DNA of 64,000 bases, from NCBI GenBank assembly GCA_947493455.1, contig CANLRB010000006.1:186001-250000 (forward strand), written 5' to 3'. This document shows, in pieces, positions 24,752 to 33,610 of this stretch. Made by a program: the position numbers and the translations under genes. The DNA comes from an uncultured Pseudoalteromonas sp. GTDB lineage: Bacteria; Pseudomonadota; Gammaproteobacteria; Enterobacterales; Alteromonadaceae. The notes beneath the pieces were generated by a model that saw only the letters and a program-made list of their open reading frames with translations, was not told the DNA's origin and searched no databases. Within the stretch, counting starts at the first letter, position 1; every line of letters begins with the position of its first letter.

Positions 24752-25480
24752 CTATACACCCGCGATGTTATGCTGCTCAAGCAATGATATATTTATTCCC
24801 TCAAATGTTTGCTTCAACTCCATGACCATATCGTCTAGCTGAGATGCACTATTTAAACTGACAAAAAAAGTGGCGTTAAATTGGTGATCGTCTGTATCAA
24901 TGCGTCTTAGCTCAATGCGCTGTGCATGTTGCAACAACAATTCATTCAATTTTTCAATAACAACCGTATCTTTGTACCCATCAGGAGACGAATGAACCAA
25001 CGACATAAATAGTCCATTTTCGTTGTCCTGTTTTACATCATATCGTTTTACTAATGTCACAAGCGCAAGTGTTACAAAACACGCGAGAATGGCCGCTAAC
25101 GTTTGTCCTGCGCCAAGCGCCACCGCGATACCAATATTCAAGAACAAATAAAGTAATTCTTCAGGTTCTTTTATTGGGGTTCTAAACCGCACAATAGACA
25201 AGGCACCGACAAGTCCAAGTGCTAGCGCGAGAGATGCTTTAACAACGGTGATAATTAAAATCACACTCAACATGAGAAGCGGAAATAGCCTTGAAAAATC
25301 TTGTCTATTACAAAATGCACTGGCGTATTTTCTAAAGTGATGTGCAATTACCATCGACATCATAAATCCGATGAGTAAATTCATAAGCAGTGCAACGAGT
25401 TGCACACTTGCATACGGAAAAAACATCGACCGTATGTCTTTCGGTAAAAACGCAATTAATAGTGGGTCTACAGTTTCCAT
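24752..25480 (-). CDS. DUF4956 family membrane protein
   Basis: A 242-residue protein with four membrane segments in the first 150 residues and a soluble C-terminal domain. The family hallmark GLVGALSIVRFRTPIKEPEE lies near residue 95. The start METVDPLL at 25480 has GGAGTGACT upstream; the frame extends eleven codons further without a ribosome site. DUF4956 proteins often neighbour CotH-kinase and VTC genes, as here. It is the first gene of the operon and probably anchors the complex in the inner membrane. Confidence 0.85.
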   Translation of the reverse strand: METVDPLLIAFLPKDIRSMFFPYASVQLVALLMNLLIGFMMSMVIAHHFRKYASAFCNRQDFSRLFPLLMLSVILIITVVKASLALALGLVGALSIVRFRTPIKEPEELLYLFLNIGIAVALGAGQTLAAILACFVTLALVTLVKRYDVKQDNENGLFMSLVHSSPDGYKDTVVIEKLNELLLQHAQRIELRRIDTDDHQFNATFFVSLNSASQLDDMVMELKQTFEGINISLLEQHNIAGV

Positions 25481-25854
25481 AGTCACTCCAACTTTGAAAT
25501 TTGTAGAGATCACGCAGAATTTAAACCACCTCTGAAAAATGTTGCTAAATAATATATTTAGTTATTATAAATCAGATACCTAAAATTATTTATTGATTAA
25601 AACAGCGAACTCATTTTAATCCGAACTAAAGTAAGTAATTCCATAAATTTTATTTCGCTTTGCAAATTGCAAAAGTTGTTGCAAAAAACGCGAACTATTT
25701 ATGTAAATTAGGCAACACGGCTCTGTTGCCAGTAACAATAGCAACCGCCAATTACAGTTAACTCACTGAAATTATTTAAATTTAAAACAATATAAAAGCA
25801 ATTGGTTTGCGGCTTGCTTTGTTATGTTCACGATTTAGTGTTTTGAGTTTTTCA
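25481..25854. other. Divergent control region between two operons
   Basis: A 374-base AT-rich gap between the DUF4956 operon and the DUF1566 lipoprotein gene. It includes TTTGCAAATTGCAAA near 25661, a near-perfect palindrome that could be an operator. I cannot place promoters with confidence, and I see no gene. Confidence 0.45.
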
Positions 25855-27225
25855 ATGAAGATAAAAAGAGCTGTAGGCAGAATCAGTTTAATTTCAGTCG
25901 TTGCGCTTGCCACTGCCTGTAAATATGAAGCGGTTACCGAGGCGCCTCTAACGACATCGAACGGCAGCTCGGCAGTGGATTTTGAATCGATTCAGCTTCC
26001 ATTATGCGACGGCGAGTGTGATTGCGACGACATAGATAGCCCCTATAACGATACTGGCGTGCTATTTTCAGCTTCTCAAGCTGCGTTAAATAGCGATACC
26101 TGTGATGTAATTGATGGGCAAACACAAGATTGCTCTTCTGGTCGTGATAGTAACGTAAATTTAGTAAAGCAAGGGCATGGATATGCAGCGTTTGATTTTA
26201 CAAAAATTGACCTAACAGGCTCACAATTGTCGCCCGCTGAGACAAGCTGGCAATGTGTCAAAGACAACCACACAGGCCTACTTTGGGAAGCAAAATCAAT
26301 TGAGCTATCAGCTATTAACAATACGGCTTACACGTATACTTGGGTCGATGATAACTACAGTGACTACTCAAGTAATCAACAAGGTCAATGCGACCAAAAT
26401 TGCACCAGTGCCAGTTATATACAACGACTCAATGATCTTCAGTTTTGTGGCGTCAATAATTGGCGGCTGCCAAACAAAATTGAGTTACACGACTTAGTTA
26501 ACTATGGCGACTTATCCCCTGCGATCGACCGTGATTTCTTCCCTCATACTCAAAGTGGCTTTTATTGGACCAGCAACCCTGATAGCGACGATATCGGCAG
26601 TGCTTGGGCGGTTGATTTTCATCATGGCCGTGTAGCAGGTACGTTAACATCAAACGCGAACTACATTCGTGCAGTATCAGGCGACACTCAAAGAACATTA
26701 TATTCAAACCAATTACCTGAGCCAGAAATAAGCCAATCGAATCGATTGCAAGTAGCAAGCAAACAAAGGTGCAACGCAAGTATTGCGTTTTCTAGTCCGG
26801 TGTCACGGTTTAAAACAGACAGTTCGGGCAATATATTAGATACCAATACGGGTCTTATTTGGCAAAAGTGTTTAGTTGGGTTAAGTGGTGCAAACTGCAC
26901 TATCGGCGAGAGCGAAAAGATGTCGATGCCTGAAGCACTTGATTACATCACCATCGCTAATATGGCGCAAAGCACTCTACAGCCATGGCGTTTACCTTCA
27001 ATTAAAGAATTACAACAATTAAATGAATTCGCCTGTGAAGAGCCACCGTTAAACCCATTTGTTTTTCCAAATGTCACCCTGGGCGAAGTATGGAGCATGA
27101 CGCCACACCAAACTCGGGCGGGCACAAGTTTTCAATACCAATATCAAAACAGCATCATTTTTTATAGTGAGCATGAATCAGCGCATGCAGTTCATCTTGT
27201 TAAAAACTGTGGTGTTACAAACTAG
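25855..27225 (+). CDS. DUF1566 (Lcl C-terminal) domain lipoprotein
   Basis: A 456-residue lipoprotein: MKIKRAVGRISLISVVALATAC is a lipoprotein signal peptide with the acylated Cys near residue 22. Two DUF1566 units follow. Each has a TGLLWE- or TGLIWQ-type strand and a WRLPNKIELHDLVNY or WRLPSIKELQQLNEF signature, near residues 185-230 and 370-410. Many Cys residues (CDGECDCDD) may form disulfides. The ATG at 25855 is chosen because it opens the signal peptide. An outer-membrane beta-barrel gene follows ten bases after the stop, so the two are probably expressed and localised together. Function is unknown; some relatives are adhesins or surface proteins. Confidence 0.82.
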   Translation: MKIKRAVGRISLISVVALATACKYEAVTEAPLTTSNGSSAVDFESIQLPLCDGECDCDDIDSPYNDTGVLFSASQAALNSDTCDVIDGQTQDCSSGRDSNVNLVKQGHGYAAFDFTKIDLTGSQLSPAETSWQCVKDNHTGLLWEAKSIELSAINNTAYTYTWVDDNYSDYSSNQQGQCDQNCTSASYIQRLNDLQFCGVNNWRLPNKIELHDLVNYGDLSPAIDRDFFPHTQSGFYWTSNPDSDDIGSAWAVDFHHGRVAGTLTSNANYIRAVSGDTQRTLYSNQLPEPEISQSNRLQVASKQRCNASIAFSSPVSRFKTDSSGNILDTNTGLIWQKCLVGLSGANCTIGESEKMSMPEALDYITIANMAQSTLQPWRLPSIKELQQLNEFACEEPPLNPFVFPNVTLGEVWSMTPHQTRAGTSFQYQYQNSIIFYSEHESAHAVHLVKNCGVTN

Positions 27226-27235
27226 GAGATACATT

Positions 27236-27856
27236 ATGTTATGTAAAACTATTTATTTTGCGGCAATGAGCCTATTACTCATATCACCTCAAAGCGACGC
27301 AAACCAAGATGTTAACTTTTTTAAATATTCGGTCGGTACCAGTTATCAATACTTAAACGCGTCGATTGACAACACTGAATTGAGTCAGGACTTGACGATG
27401 TCAGGCCATGCACTCGGTCTATACTACAAAGCTGAACCCTATCAATATATTCAGTTTTCAACTGGGATTGATTATGTTGTCATCGACAATGATGATGAAT
27501 TTTCTCAAACAGTAAAAAATAGCCTAACCGGAGAGATCTCAACTAAAGAGTCAACAACCTACGGCTACAGTGCTTATTTTGAAACAGGCTTAAATTACCA
27601 GTTACCACAAACAAATCGATTCAAGATTGGCATGCTCGCGGGCTATCGCTATAACGACATTGACCAAGTAATCTTACGCTGCGAAAATTGTGAGCGAAAA
27701 GCCCAAGAACAGTTTGAAAGTGCTCCTTATGCTAAAGCGTACCTACAATACCAACTATTTGACGAAGTGCATCTGCAACTAAACATGAGTTCATTTTTTT
27801 CAGATTCAGGCTTTGACAATAGTGTTGGATTACAAATTAGTTTTACATCATTTTAG
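27236..27856 (+). CDS. Small outer-membrane beta-barrel protein
   Basis: A 206-residue protein with a signal peptide (TIYFAAMSLLLISPQSDA) and alternating aromatic/hydrophobic strands typical of an eight-stranded barrel (SVGTSYQYLNASID, YGYSAYFETGLNYQL, KIGMLAGYRYNDI). It ends GLQISFTSF, with Phe as the last residue, the usual outer-membrane assembly signal. The ATG at 27236 has GGAGATACATT upstream. It is the second gene of a unit with the DUF1566 lipoprotein. No specific family is recognised. Confidence 0.75.
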   Translation: MLCKTIYFAAMSLLLISPQSDANQDVNFFKYSVGTSYQYLNASIDNTELSQDLTMSGHALGLYYKAEPYQYIQFSTGIDYVVIDNDDEFSQTVKNSLTGEISTKESTTYGYSAYFETGLNYQLPQTNRFKIGMLAGYRYNDIDQVILRCENCERKAQEQFESAPYAKAYLQYQLFDEVHLQLNMSSFFSDSGFDNSVGLQISFTSF

Positions 27857-28028
27857 TGTTATTGATTTGTAAACTAGTTTAAGACTTGTGCATAGAACTC
27901 AATACACAACAATTTGACACAAAATTCTATTAAAAAGTTGTTAAATAGGCAGATTTTCATACTTAACAAACCTAAGCTTTGATGCTTTAATTAAAAACAA
28001 CATGGACTTACTAATACGGATATTAACG

Positions 28029-28223
28029 ATGGATAAATTAAAAATTAAAGCATTTTGCTTAAGTGCTATCGCACTCATAAGCGCAAATGTGTTATCAATT
28101 AACTTAGCTAAAGCATCGCTGCTTTCTCTCGCTCTTGAAGAATGTAAATCGAAAGACAACATTTACTATGTGACAGCGCGAACTTACCAGTGTATTTGTA
28201 ACGACAATAACACGACATCCTAA
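28029..28223 (+). CDS. Small exported peptide, function unknown
   Basis: A 64-residue protein with an N-terminal signal peptide (LKIKAFCLSAIALISANVLS) and a short mature part with three Cys (LEECKSKDN, TYQCICNDN). The ATG at 28029 is preferred; one nine codons earlier is possible. A terminator hairpin lies 60 bases downstream (28284-28310). The family is not recognised. Confidence 0.5.
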   Translation: MDKLKIKAFCLSAIALISANVLSINLAKASLLSLALEECKSKDNIYYVTARTYQCICNDNNTTS

Positions 28224-28283
28224 CATGCCCTACTTACACGCATAAGTAAAAGGCATAAGTAACACGCATAACGAATATAATAT

Positions 28284-28316
28284 TAGATGACAAAATTGTT
28301 TCGTCATCTAAAACTT
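28284..28316 (+). terminator. Terminator-like hairpin after the small exported peptide gene
   Basis: TAGATGAC (28284-28291) pairs with GTCATCTA (28303-28310), followed by AAAACTTCCCTT rather than a clean T-run. Confidence 0.45.
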
Positions 28317-28450
28317 CCCTTAATCACCAAAATTCGCCTCACGTCACATAAGCAATATCGAACCATAAAAACTGCCCTATTCTTTGTTTTAACGAAGCGG
28401 CACAACATCTAAACCGCTTACTTTATAAACTAAACACAAGGGTTACTATT

Positions 28451-28594
28451 ATGAACACATCAAGCACTATCGATATCGCATTTGTTTCAACACTTACGTC
28501 AGTTGTTGTAGGCGGCCTAATTATGGCGGGTATGGCAAGCGCACTTGTTGTTGGTACCGTTGCAGCGGGCGCATATATGTTAGCAACCAACTAA
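28451..28594 (+). CDS. 47-residue hydrophobic membrane peptide, copy B
   Basis: A paralogue of the peptide at 19133, same length, beginning MNTSSTIDIAFVSTLTS and sharing VVGG, AGMASA and VVGTVAAGAYMLATN. It is nearly identical at the DNA level to copy C at 29525, including about 15 bases of leader (CACAAGGGTTACTATT). AAGGG upstream is the ribosome site. The two close copies flank a convergent HAD phosphatase gene. Changes between A and B/C are conservative in the membrane segment, which argues for selection on the protein. Confidence 0.78.
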   Translation: MNTSSTIDIAFVSTLTSVVVGGLIMAGMASALVVGTVAAGAYMLATN

Positions 28595-28637
28595 TACGCT
28601 ATTTCTTAGTTTGTTATAAACAATTAAGGAGTTGCCT

Positions 28638-28661
28638 ATGCAAAACACAACACATAATTAA
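28638..28661 (+). CDS. Seven-codon ORF running into a terminator (copy B)
   Basis: The reading frame MQNTTHN has AAGGAG six bases before its ATG, one of the strongest ribosome sites in the window. Its stop codon lies in the left arm of the following terminator stem. The layout equals that behind copies A and C. Expression is inferred. Confidence 0.45.
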   Translation: MQNTTHN

Positions 28662-28697
28662 AAAGCATTTAACCATTCAGTTAAATGCTTTTTAGTT
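28657..28697. terminator. Bidirectional terminator between copy B and the HAD gene
   Basis: AAAAAGCATTTAAC pairs with GTTAAATGCTTTTT around a short loop, with A- and T-runs on either side. It serves the plus-strand peptide unit and the convergent minus-strand phosphatase gene. The same stem occurs at 29772-29806. Confidence 0.8.
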
Positions 28698-29300
28698 TTA
28701 CGCGACTTTTTTCCAATTCATATATTTCTCACATGCAAGCGACAACATCGCATCATCTTCTTTGGTATCACCATACGCATATATTCGTTCATAATTGGCG
28801 AGGTTGTAACGCGCCAGAACCTTGTTCTTTTTCGCTTCTGAGCTACAATCACCGGCCACCAGCAAACCAGAAAATCGGCCATTTTTAACCGCAAGCTCAC
28901 TGCATATGAGTGCAATATTGTGTTGCTTGCACCAATGAACCAAATACGCATTTAATGATGCTGATACAACCACAACATCATCGCCTTGCGATTTATGCCA
29001 CCTTATTCGTCTGAGGGCGTTTTCTCGCAAATATTTGGGGATCACCTCATTGGCAAATTGATTACCAAGTGAAAACACCTCGTTCGTATCGCGCCCGAAA
29101 AAAATAAAGAAATTTACAATGCACCGTAGCTTTGCCGCAGAAAATAAATTGATGCGATACAATGCAATCAAAGGAAATAACAACAATCGCCCGGTGGTCA
29201 TACGCCACGAGGGCGACACATACTCCATAAAAGGTACGAACATTTGTTCTGTTGTAATGGTGCCATCAAAATCAAACAAGGCCAAATTTGGTGTTTTCAT
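28698..29300 (-). CDS. HAD-superfamily phosphatase (HAD-IB, SerB-like)
   Basis: A 200-residue phosphatase. Motif I is LALFDFDGTITT (nucleophile Asp near residue 8), motif II VVVSASLNAYL, and motif III ERIYAYGDTKEDDAML. A helical cap lies between motifs I and II, as in subfamily IB. Relatives hydrolyse phosphoserine or lysophospholipid-type phosphates; the substrate here cannot be told. The start at 29300 opens MKTPNLALFDFDG; an ATG eight codons earlier is possible. It lies between two near-identical copies of the 47-residue peptide gene. Confidence 0.85.
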   Translation of the reverse strand: MKTPNLALFDFDGTITTEQMFVPFMEYVSPSWRMTTGRLLLFPLIALYRINLFSAAKLRCIVNFFIFFGRDTNEVFSLGNQFANEVIPKYLRENALRRIRWHKSQGDDVVVVSASLNAYLVHWCKQHNIALICSELAVKNGRFSGLLVAGDCSSEAKKNKVLARYNLANYERIYAYGDTKEDDAMLSLACEKYMNWKKVA

Positions 29301-29524
29301 GTGAGTTACATCCCGACTATTCATTACACATAGAAATACGCGATGTTTATTACCAATTAATAACAGAAATTAAAAACTATTGTGTACATTAATCACTCAA
29401 AGTGACCTCTTAACACCGCATTTTGCCATATATCATTTACACCAAAATTTGACTCTCTAGCTGCTCTATTATTTAACCCAAGCAAACGAACATTGATTTA
29501 TAAACAAACACAAGGGTTACTATT

Positions 29525-29668
29525 ATGAATACATCAAACACTATCGATATCGCATTTGTTTCAACACTTACGTCAGTTGTTGTAGGCGGCCTAATTATGG
29601 CGGGTATGGCAAGCGCACTTGTTGTTGGTACCGTTGCTGCTGGCGCGTATATGCTAGTCACTCAGTAA
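29525..29668 (+). CDS. 47-residue hydrophobic membrane peptide, copy C
   Basis: Nearly identical to copy B: MNTSNTIDIAFVSTLTS, the same membrane core, and an altered end (MLVTQ instead of MLATN). The leader CACAAGGGTTACTATT is identical to that of copy B, so the duplication includes the translation signal. Differences are mostly silent or conservative. It is followed by a seven-codon ORF and a terminator. Confidence 0.78.
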   Translation: MNTSNTIDIAFVSTLTSVVVGGLIMAGMASALVVGTVAAGAYMLVTQ

Positions 29669-29749
29669 CAACGGCTCACCTTCCACTTGATATCAGAAGA
29701 ACATATGAAAAGAGCATATGAAACAAGAGTATAAAATGGAGGAAAGCCT

Positions 29750-29773
29750 ATGATTTTTAAAAATAAACCATGA
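29750..29773 (+). CDS. Seven-codon ORF running into a terminator (copy C)
   Basis: The frame MIFKNKP has GGAGGA six bases before its ATG, and its TGA stop overlaps the left arm of the terminator. The peptide sequence is unrelated to the one behind copy B, although position, ribosome site and terminator are conserved. That suggests the act of translation, not the peptide, may matter. Confidence 0.45.
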   Translation: MIFKNKP

Positions 29774-29808
29774 AAAAGCATTTAACAGACCGTTAAATGC
29801 TTTTTTTT
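29771..29808 (+). terminator. Intrinsic terminator after copy C
   Basis: AAAAAGCATTTAAC pairs with GTTAAATGCTTTTTTTT: a 14-bp stem and a run of eight T, a strong factor-independent terminator. Confidence 0.9.
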
Positions 29809-29912
29809 ATTCCTGTTAACCCTATCTAATCAACACGTATATCTTTCTGATTGATTTACAATAAAAACAAAGGGCTTTAAACTGCCAATAGTCAAAAAAC
29901 TACGGTGCGCCC

Positions 29913-31409
29913 ATGAATTTTCATACCAAAATAAACAAACTTAGACCGCTCAATGAGCAAAAGTCATTAAGCAGCAGTTTAGAAAGTGATCGTGGGCGGA
30001 TCATCAATAGTGCGGCGCTGCGCAGGCTACAGCAAAAAACCCAAGTATTTCCGCTTGAGCGAAATGCAGCTGTTCGCTCGCGGTTAACTCATTCGCTAGA
30101 GGTGCAACAGAATGGCCGGTTTATAGCGCAAACAATCACAAAAAAACTGATGCAAGCTGGGCAAGAAAATGTACTCGCTTATGAAGAGTTTGGGCAACAA
30201 CTTAGTTTAGCTGAGCCGCTTGTCAGTTTAGTTGAAATGGCGTGCTTAATGCACGATATTGGCAACCCCGCTTTTGGCCACTTTGGTGAAGCCGCTATAA
30301 ACGATTGGTTCACCCGTTACTTAAAAACACACTCTATTACCCAGTCATCAAATGATCCGCAGTCAAATGGCAGTGATGAACAACAAACGCTAATCACAGA
30401 ATTAACGCGTGATTTATGCAATTTTGAAGGTAATGCACAAGCGATCAGAATTATTCACCGTTTATCAAGTCTGAACTTAACCTATTGCCAAAGCGCCAGC
30501 ATTTTGAAATACACGCGCTGCGGTACCCAAGCTAAACCAAATAAAACACACCCTCTTAGCTATATTCAAAAGAAAGTCGGCTTTTATTTTAGCGAACAAG
30601 AGTTTGTTAGTGAGCTCTGCGATAAGCTCAATATAAAAATAGGTCATCGCCACCCCGCGAGCTACATTATGGAAGCGGCCGACGACATCGCCTATTGCCT
30701 TGCTGATATGGAAGACGCCGTAGAAAAAGGCATTATCAACGTGGCAACGCTCATGCAGTATCTTATTGCAGAATACAACGAAGTCGCCAACGAATATGGC
30801 TTGTTAGACGAAGCCGAACGTTTAATAATGCAAAAAAAGTGCGATTACGCGTTTAAAAAAGCAACAAATACGCCAGCTAATTTTGATAACGAGTTTTTTA
30901 TTTGGTTGCGTGTAGGCCTGGTCCACCCGCTTGTTGAGCATGCGAGCAACCAGTTTATAGCCAATTTAGACGCGGTATTTGAGGGAAGCTTAAACCAAGC
31001 TCTGCTAGAAGACGGCGGATATCAAAATGCAATTACCACCACGTTAAAACGTGTTGCCCTTAAGCACGTATTTAGCCACAGCGAAGTTGAAAAACTCGAA
31101 CTACAGGGCTACAAAATTATCTCGACAATTTTAAACGAGTATCAGCGTTTACTGGATTTATCTTATGATGAATTTCAAATGGTGCTAAATGGTGAGTTTG
31201 GTTTTGCCGTGGAGTCACGCTTACTCAATTTAATATCAGACAAGTTTATTGCTGTGTACCGCGAAACATTAGATGAATACAATACAAAACAGCTCACAAA
31301 CCCAATTTACGAGTTTTATGCACGGTGTAGGTTGATTCAAGACTTTGTAAGCGGTATGACCGACCAATTTGCTTATGACACTTACCGAACCTTGATGGTG
31401 ATTGACTAG
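29913..31409 (+). CDS. dgt: Deoxyguanosinetriphosphate triphosphohydrolase
   Basis: A 498-residue dNTPase that releases triphosphate from dGTP. The N-terminus has the family pattern DRGRIINSAALRRLQQKTQV, then RSRLTHSLEVQQ, the HD metal site in CLMHDIGNPAFGHFGE (near residue 115), and YIMEAADDIAYCLADMEDA. Length is close to E. coli Dgt (505 residues). Such enzymes control dNTP pools and can limit phage by depleting nucleotides. It is monocistronic, with a strong terminator just upstream. Confidence 0.92.
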   Translation: MNFHTKINKLRPLNEQKSLSSSLESDRGRIINSAALRRLQQKTQVFPLERNAAVRSRLTHSLEVQQNGRFIAQTITKKLMQAGQENVLAYEEFGQQLSLAEPLVSLVEMACLMHDIGNPAFGHFGEAAINDWFTRYLKTHSITQSSNDPQSNGSDEQQTLITELTRDLCNFEGNAQAIRIIHRLSSLNLTYCQSASILKYTRCGTQAKPNKTHPLSYIQKKVGFYFSEQEFVSELCDKLNIKIGHRHPASYIMEAADDIAYCLADMEDAVEKGIINVATLMQYLIAEYNEVANEYGLLDEAERLIMQKKCDYAFKKATNTPANFDNEFFIWLRVGLVHPLVEHASNQFIANLDAVFEGSLNQALLEDGGYQNAITTTLKRVALKHVFSHSEVEKLELQGYKIISTILNEYQRLLDLSYDEFQMVLNGEFGFAVESRLLNLISDKFIAVYRETLDEYNTKQLTNPIYEFYARCRLIQDFVSGMTDQFAYDTYRTLMVID

Positions 31410-31574
31410 TTGATATTGCATCAGCTAGGCACAACAAAGCTAATAAATAGAAGCAAGTAAATAGAGGCTAATAAATGTAAGTCACATGGCACAAGGCAAG
31501 CAATGCAAAGGCAGAGAACATAGATGACGTAGATCAATACACCATGTATGTTTAGATTATTAATTTATACGCGA

Positions 31575-32033
31575 CTAATTTGACGTGTCGTCACTGGAGG
31601 GTTGGTATGCCTTTACAACAGCTTGCTCATCGGCTTTCGTTTCAGCCGCAGGTCCATCAAACTGTTCAACTCCCTGACCTGCTATCGGCTCATTATTTAC
31701 TTGTTTGATGCGAACAATATCTTCGATTCTAAACGCCATATCACCCACATTTTCTTTATCTTTTAACGCATGTATTAAATCGTCATTGCCCCAATATTTT
31801 ATGTTTTGCAGATGGACAACCCCTTTCTCTTTAGTGTTATTTACAATTTCACTGTAGAGGGATTTAGATACTTTGCCGTAGTAATAAAAGCTGTCGATAC
31901 CGCCTGACTGCTCAGAGACATTGAACTACGCGTATACCCAAACAAGCTCTTTGTGTTGTGTGTTATTTGCTTTGCTATCGCCATTACAACCGAGTAATAC
32001 AATAAACGTACAAAGTAAGGTTAAATATCTCAT
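31575..32033 (-). pseudogene. Lipoprotein gene with one in-frame amber stop
   Basis: On the minus strand, ATG at 32033 opens a lipoprotein signal peptide (MRYLTLLCTFIVLLGC) with the acylated Cys at 16. After VWVYA the frame meets TAG at codon 36 (31926-31928) and then stays open to 31575: FNVSEQSGGIDSFYYYGKVS, VGDMAFRIEDIVRIKQ, ending SSDDTSN. The read-through product would be 151 residues. The lesion leaves neither half long enough to be noticed easily. The C-terminal part looks like a small soluble domain; the family is not recognised. It follows the ankyrin-repeat gene on the same strand by 70 bases. Confidence 0.65.
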
Positions 32034-32103
32034 AGTGTTTCCTTTTTATTATTATGAATTTTCGTTATCTTTTTGAGCTTATGTTGATTTATACAACGTT
32101 GCT

Positions 32104-33348
32104 TTAGTCACCAACAATAACAAGTTCGTCACGGGTTTTTGCTCCTAAATCAACCAATTGCTTATAAATTTGATGAGCAGCTTTGCGGTCGAGCGCATCA
32201 TAGGTATGTTGGTCTTTTGTCACACTAATCACAACATCGAGTGCCGTTTGCTGATTGCTAGCAACCCGATTTGCATCAGCCCCGTAACTCAATAATAAAT
32301 CGACTAATGGTGCATTGGCACATGTGCACGCTAACATTAGCGCACTAAACCCTTTTGGTATTTCCATATCAATATGCAGGTCGTGATCTACCATAATTAA
32401 CTCTTGCGTTTGTAAGTTAATATCGCAGCCATTATCCAACAACCAATTAATAACACGCTTATTGTTAAAAAACACCGCGTGATGTATCGCCCCCCAACCG
32501 GTAGGGTTAATGCGGTTAACATCCCACTCGCTCGGTAATACTTGCTCAATTAAACGAACAGGGATCGACTCTTTACTGGTGATGAGCTCTAATGTATTGG
32601 CAAACTCAGTCTCATATTTAATGTATTCATTTAACAGTTCAATATTACTGCCGTTATTACACAGTAGTTCAGCAATCTCGTAGTGCTCTGCCAAAATCGC
32701 GCAATAAAGTGGCGGCGCTAAATTAAAGTGATAACCCAAATAATGATTTTTACGTTTAAAGTCTGTGTGTTCGTGCGGGTAGTTAACACTTAAATTACAG
32801 CGTAAAAAGCGTTGCACCATCGCAATTTTTTGGTTTGCAGTGTTGCCGCTGGTGAGTGGAATTAAAGCCGATATAAATGGCCGCCCTTGCACTTGTTCAT
32901 ATTTTTCAAAATCAAAGCCAAGTGATTCGAGTTCATCAAAGAACTCCATGACTCTTTCATACTGGCCATAGGCATACTGGCTGGCAATGCGAAAGCTATT
33001 AATATTAAAGTGCACGTAGACATCGTCAAGAGTAAGCCCATAATCTAAATATAAACGCAGCAATTTAGAATTGGCATTAACAACCGATAAGCAATACAGC
33101 GGTATATGCAAGTGTTCACACAAATTGTGCAGCGAAAACCCTTGCGACAACAATGCATTTACTGCGTCTAAGTTATTAAACTCAATCGCCCAGCGCATTA
33201 AGTTATATTCAAACTGATGGCTCTCACCAGCTTTACAAAATACAAACACCTCTTCAATTAATTGTGGATTTTCATCCAAAAAATAATTGAGCGCAGCCAA
33301 GTCATTATTCTCAATAAACGCGACAGGCGAAAGTTGCACATCGTCCAT
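32104..33348 (-). CDS. Ankyrin-repeat protein
   Basis: A 414-residue protein with several ankyrin units: FNNLDAVNALLSQGFSLH near the start, EHYEIAELLCNNGSNIELL in the middle, and GWGAIHHAVFFNNKRVINWL, DINLQTQE and ALMLACTCANAPLVDLL near the C-terminus. No signal peptide or membrane segment is seen, so it is probably a cytoplasmic protein-binding scaffold. It is followed on the same strand by the broken lipoprotein gene. Partners are unknown. Confidence 0.8.
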   Translation of the reverse strand: MDDVQLSPVAFIENNDLAALNYFLDENPQLIEEVFVFCKAGESHQFEYNLMRWAIEFNNLDAVNALLSQGFSLHNLCEHLHIPLYCLSVVNANSKLLRLYLDYGLTLDDVYVHFNINSFRIASQYAYGQYERVMEFFDELESLGFDFEKYEQVQGRPFISALIPLTSGNTANQKIAMVQRFLRCNLSVNYPHEHTDFKRKNHYLGYHFNLAPPLYCAILAEHYEIAELLCNNGSNIELLNEYIKYETEFANTLELITSKESIPVRLIEQVLPSEWDVNRINPTGWGAIHHAVFFNNKRVINWLLDNGCDINLQTQELIMVDHDLHIDMEIPKGFSALMLACTCANAPLVDLLLSYGADANRVASNQQTALDVVISVTKDQHTYDALDRKAAHQIYKQLVDLGAKTRDELVIVGD

Positions 33349-33610
33349 GATTTACCTTGTTTTTTATTATAACGGTGAAACTGACGCATAAACGCCATAT
33401 AGTCATATACAAAGGGCTGAGCATAAAGAGATGAGCGATAAAGAAGTGTTACTTATGGCCAATTCCTTAGCTTAACTATTTGATAGTCAATCCTTTGTTG
33501 AGGTGAGAAAATATCACACTTGGTAAAAAATTCAACTGGGGATGTATTCTGCCTCATTCGCCTAATATTGCAACATGGGTTTAAACAGCAACTTAAGCGA
33601 TGCAAGCCAA

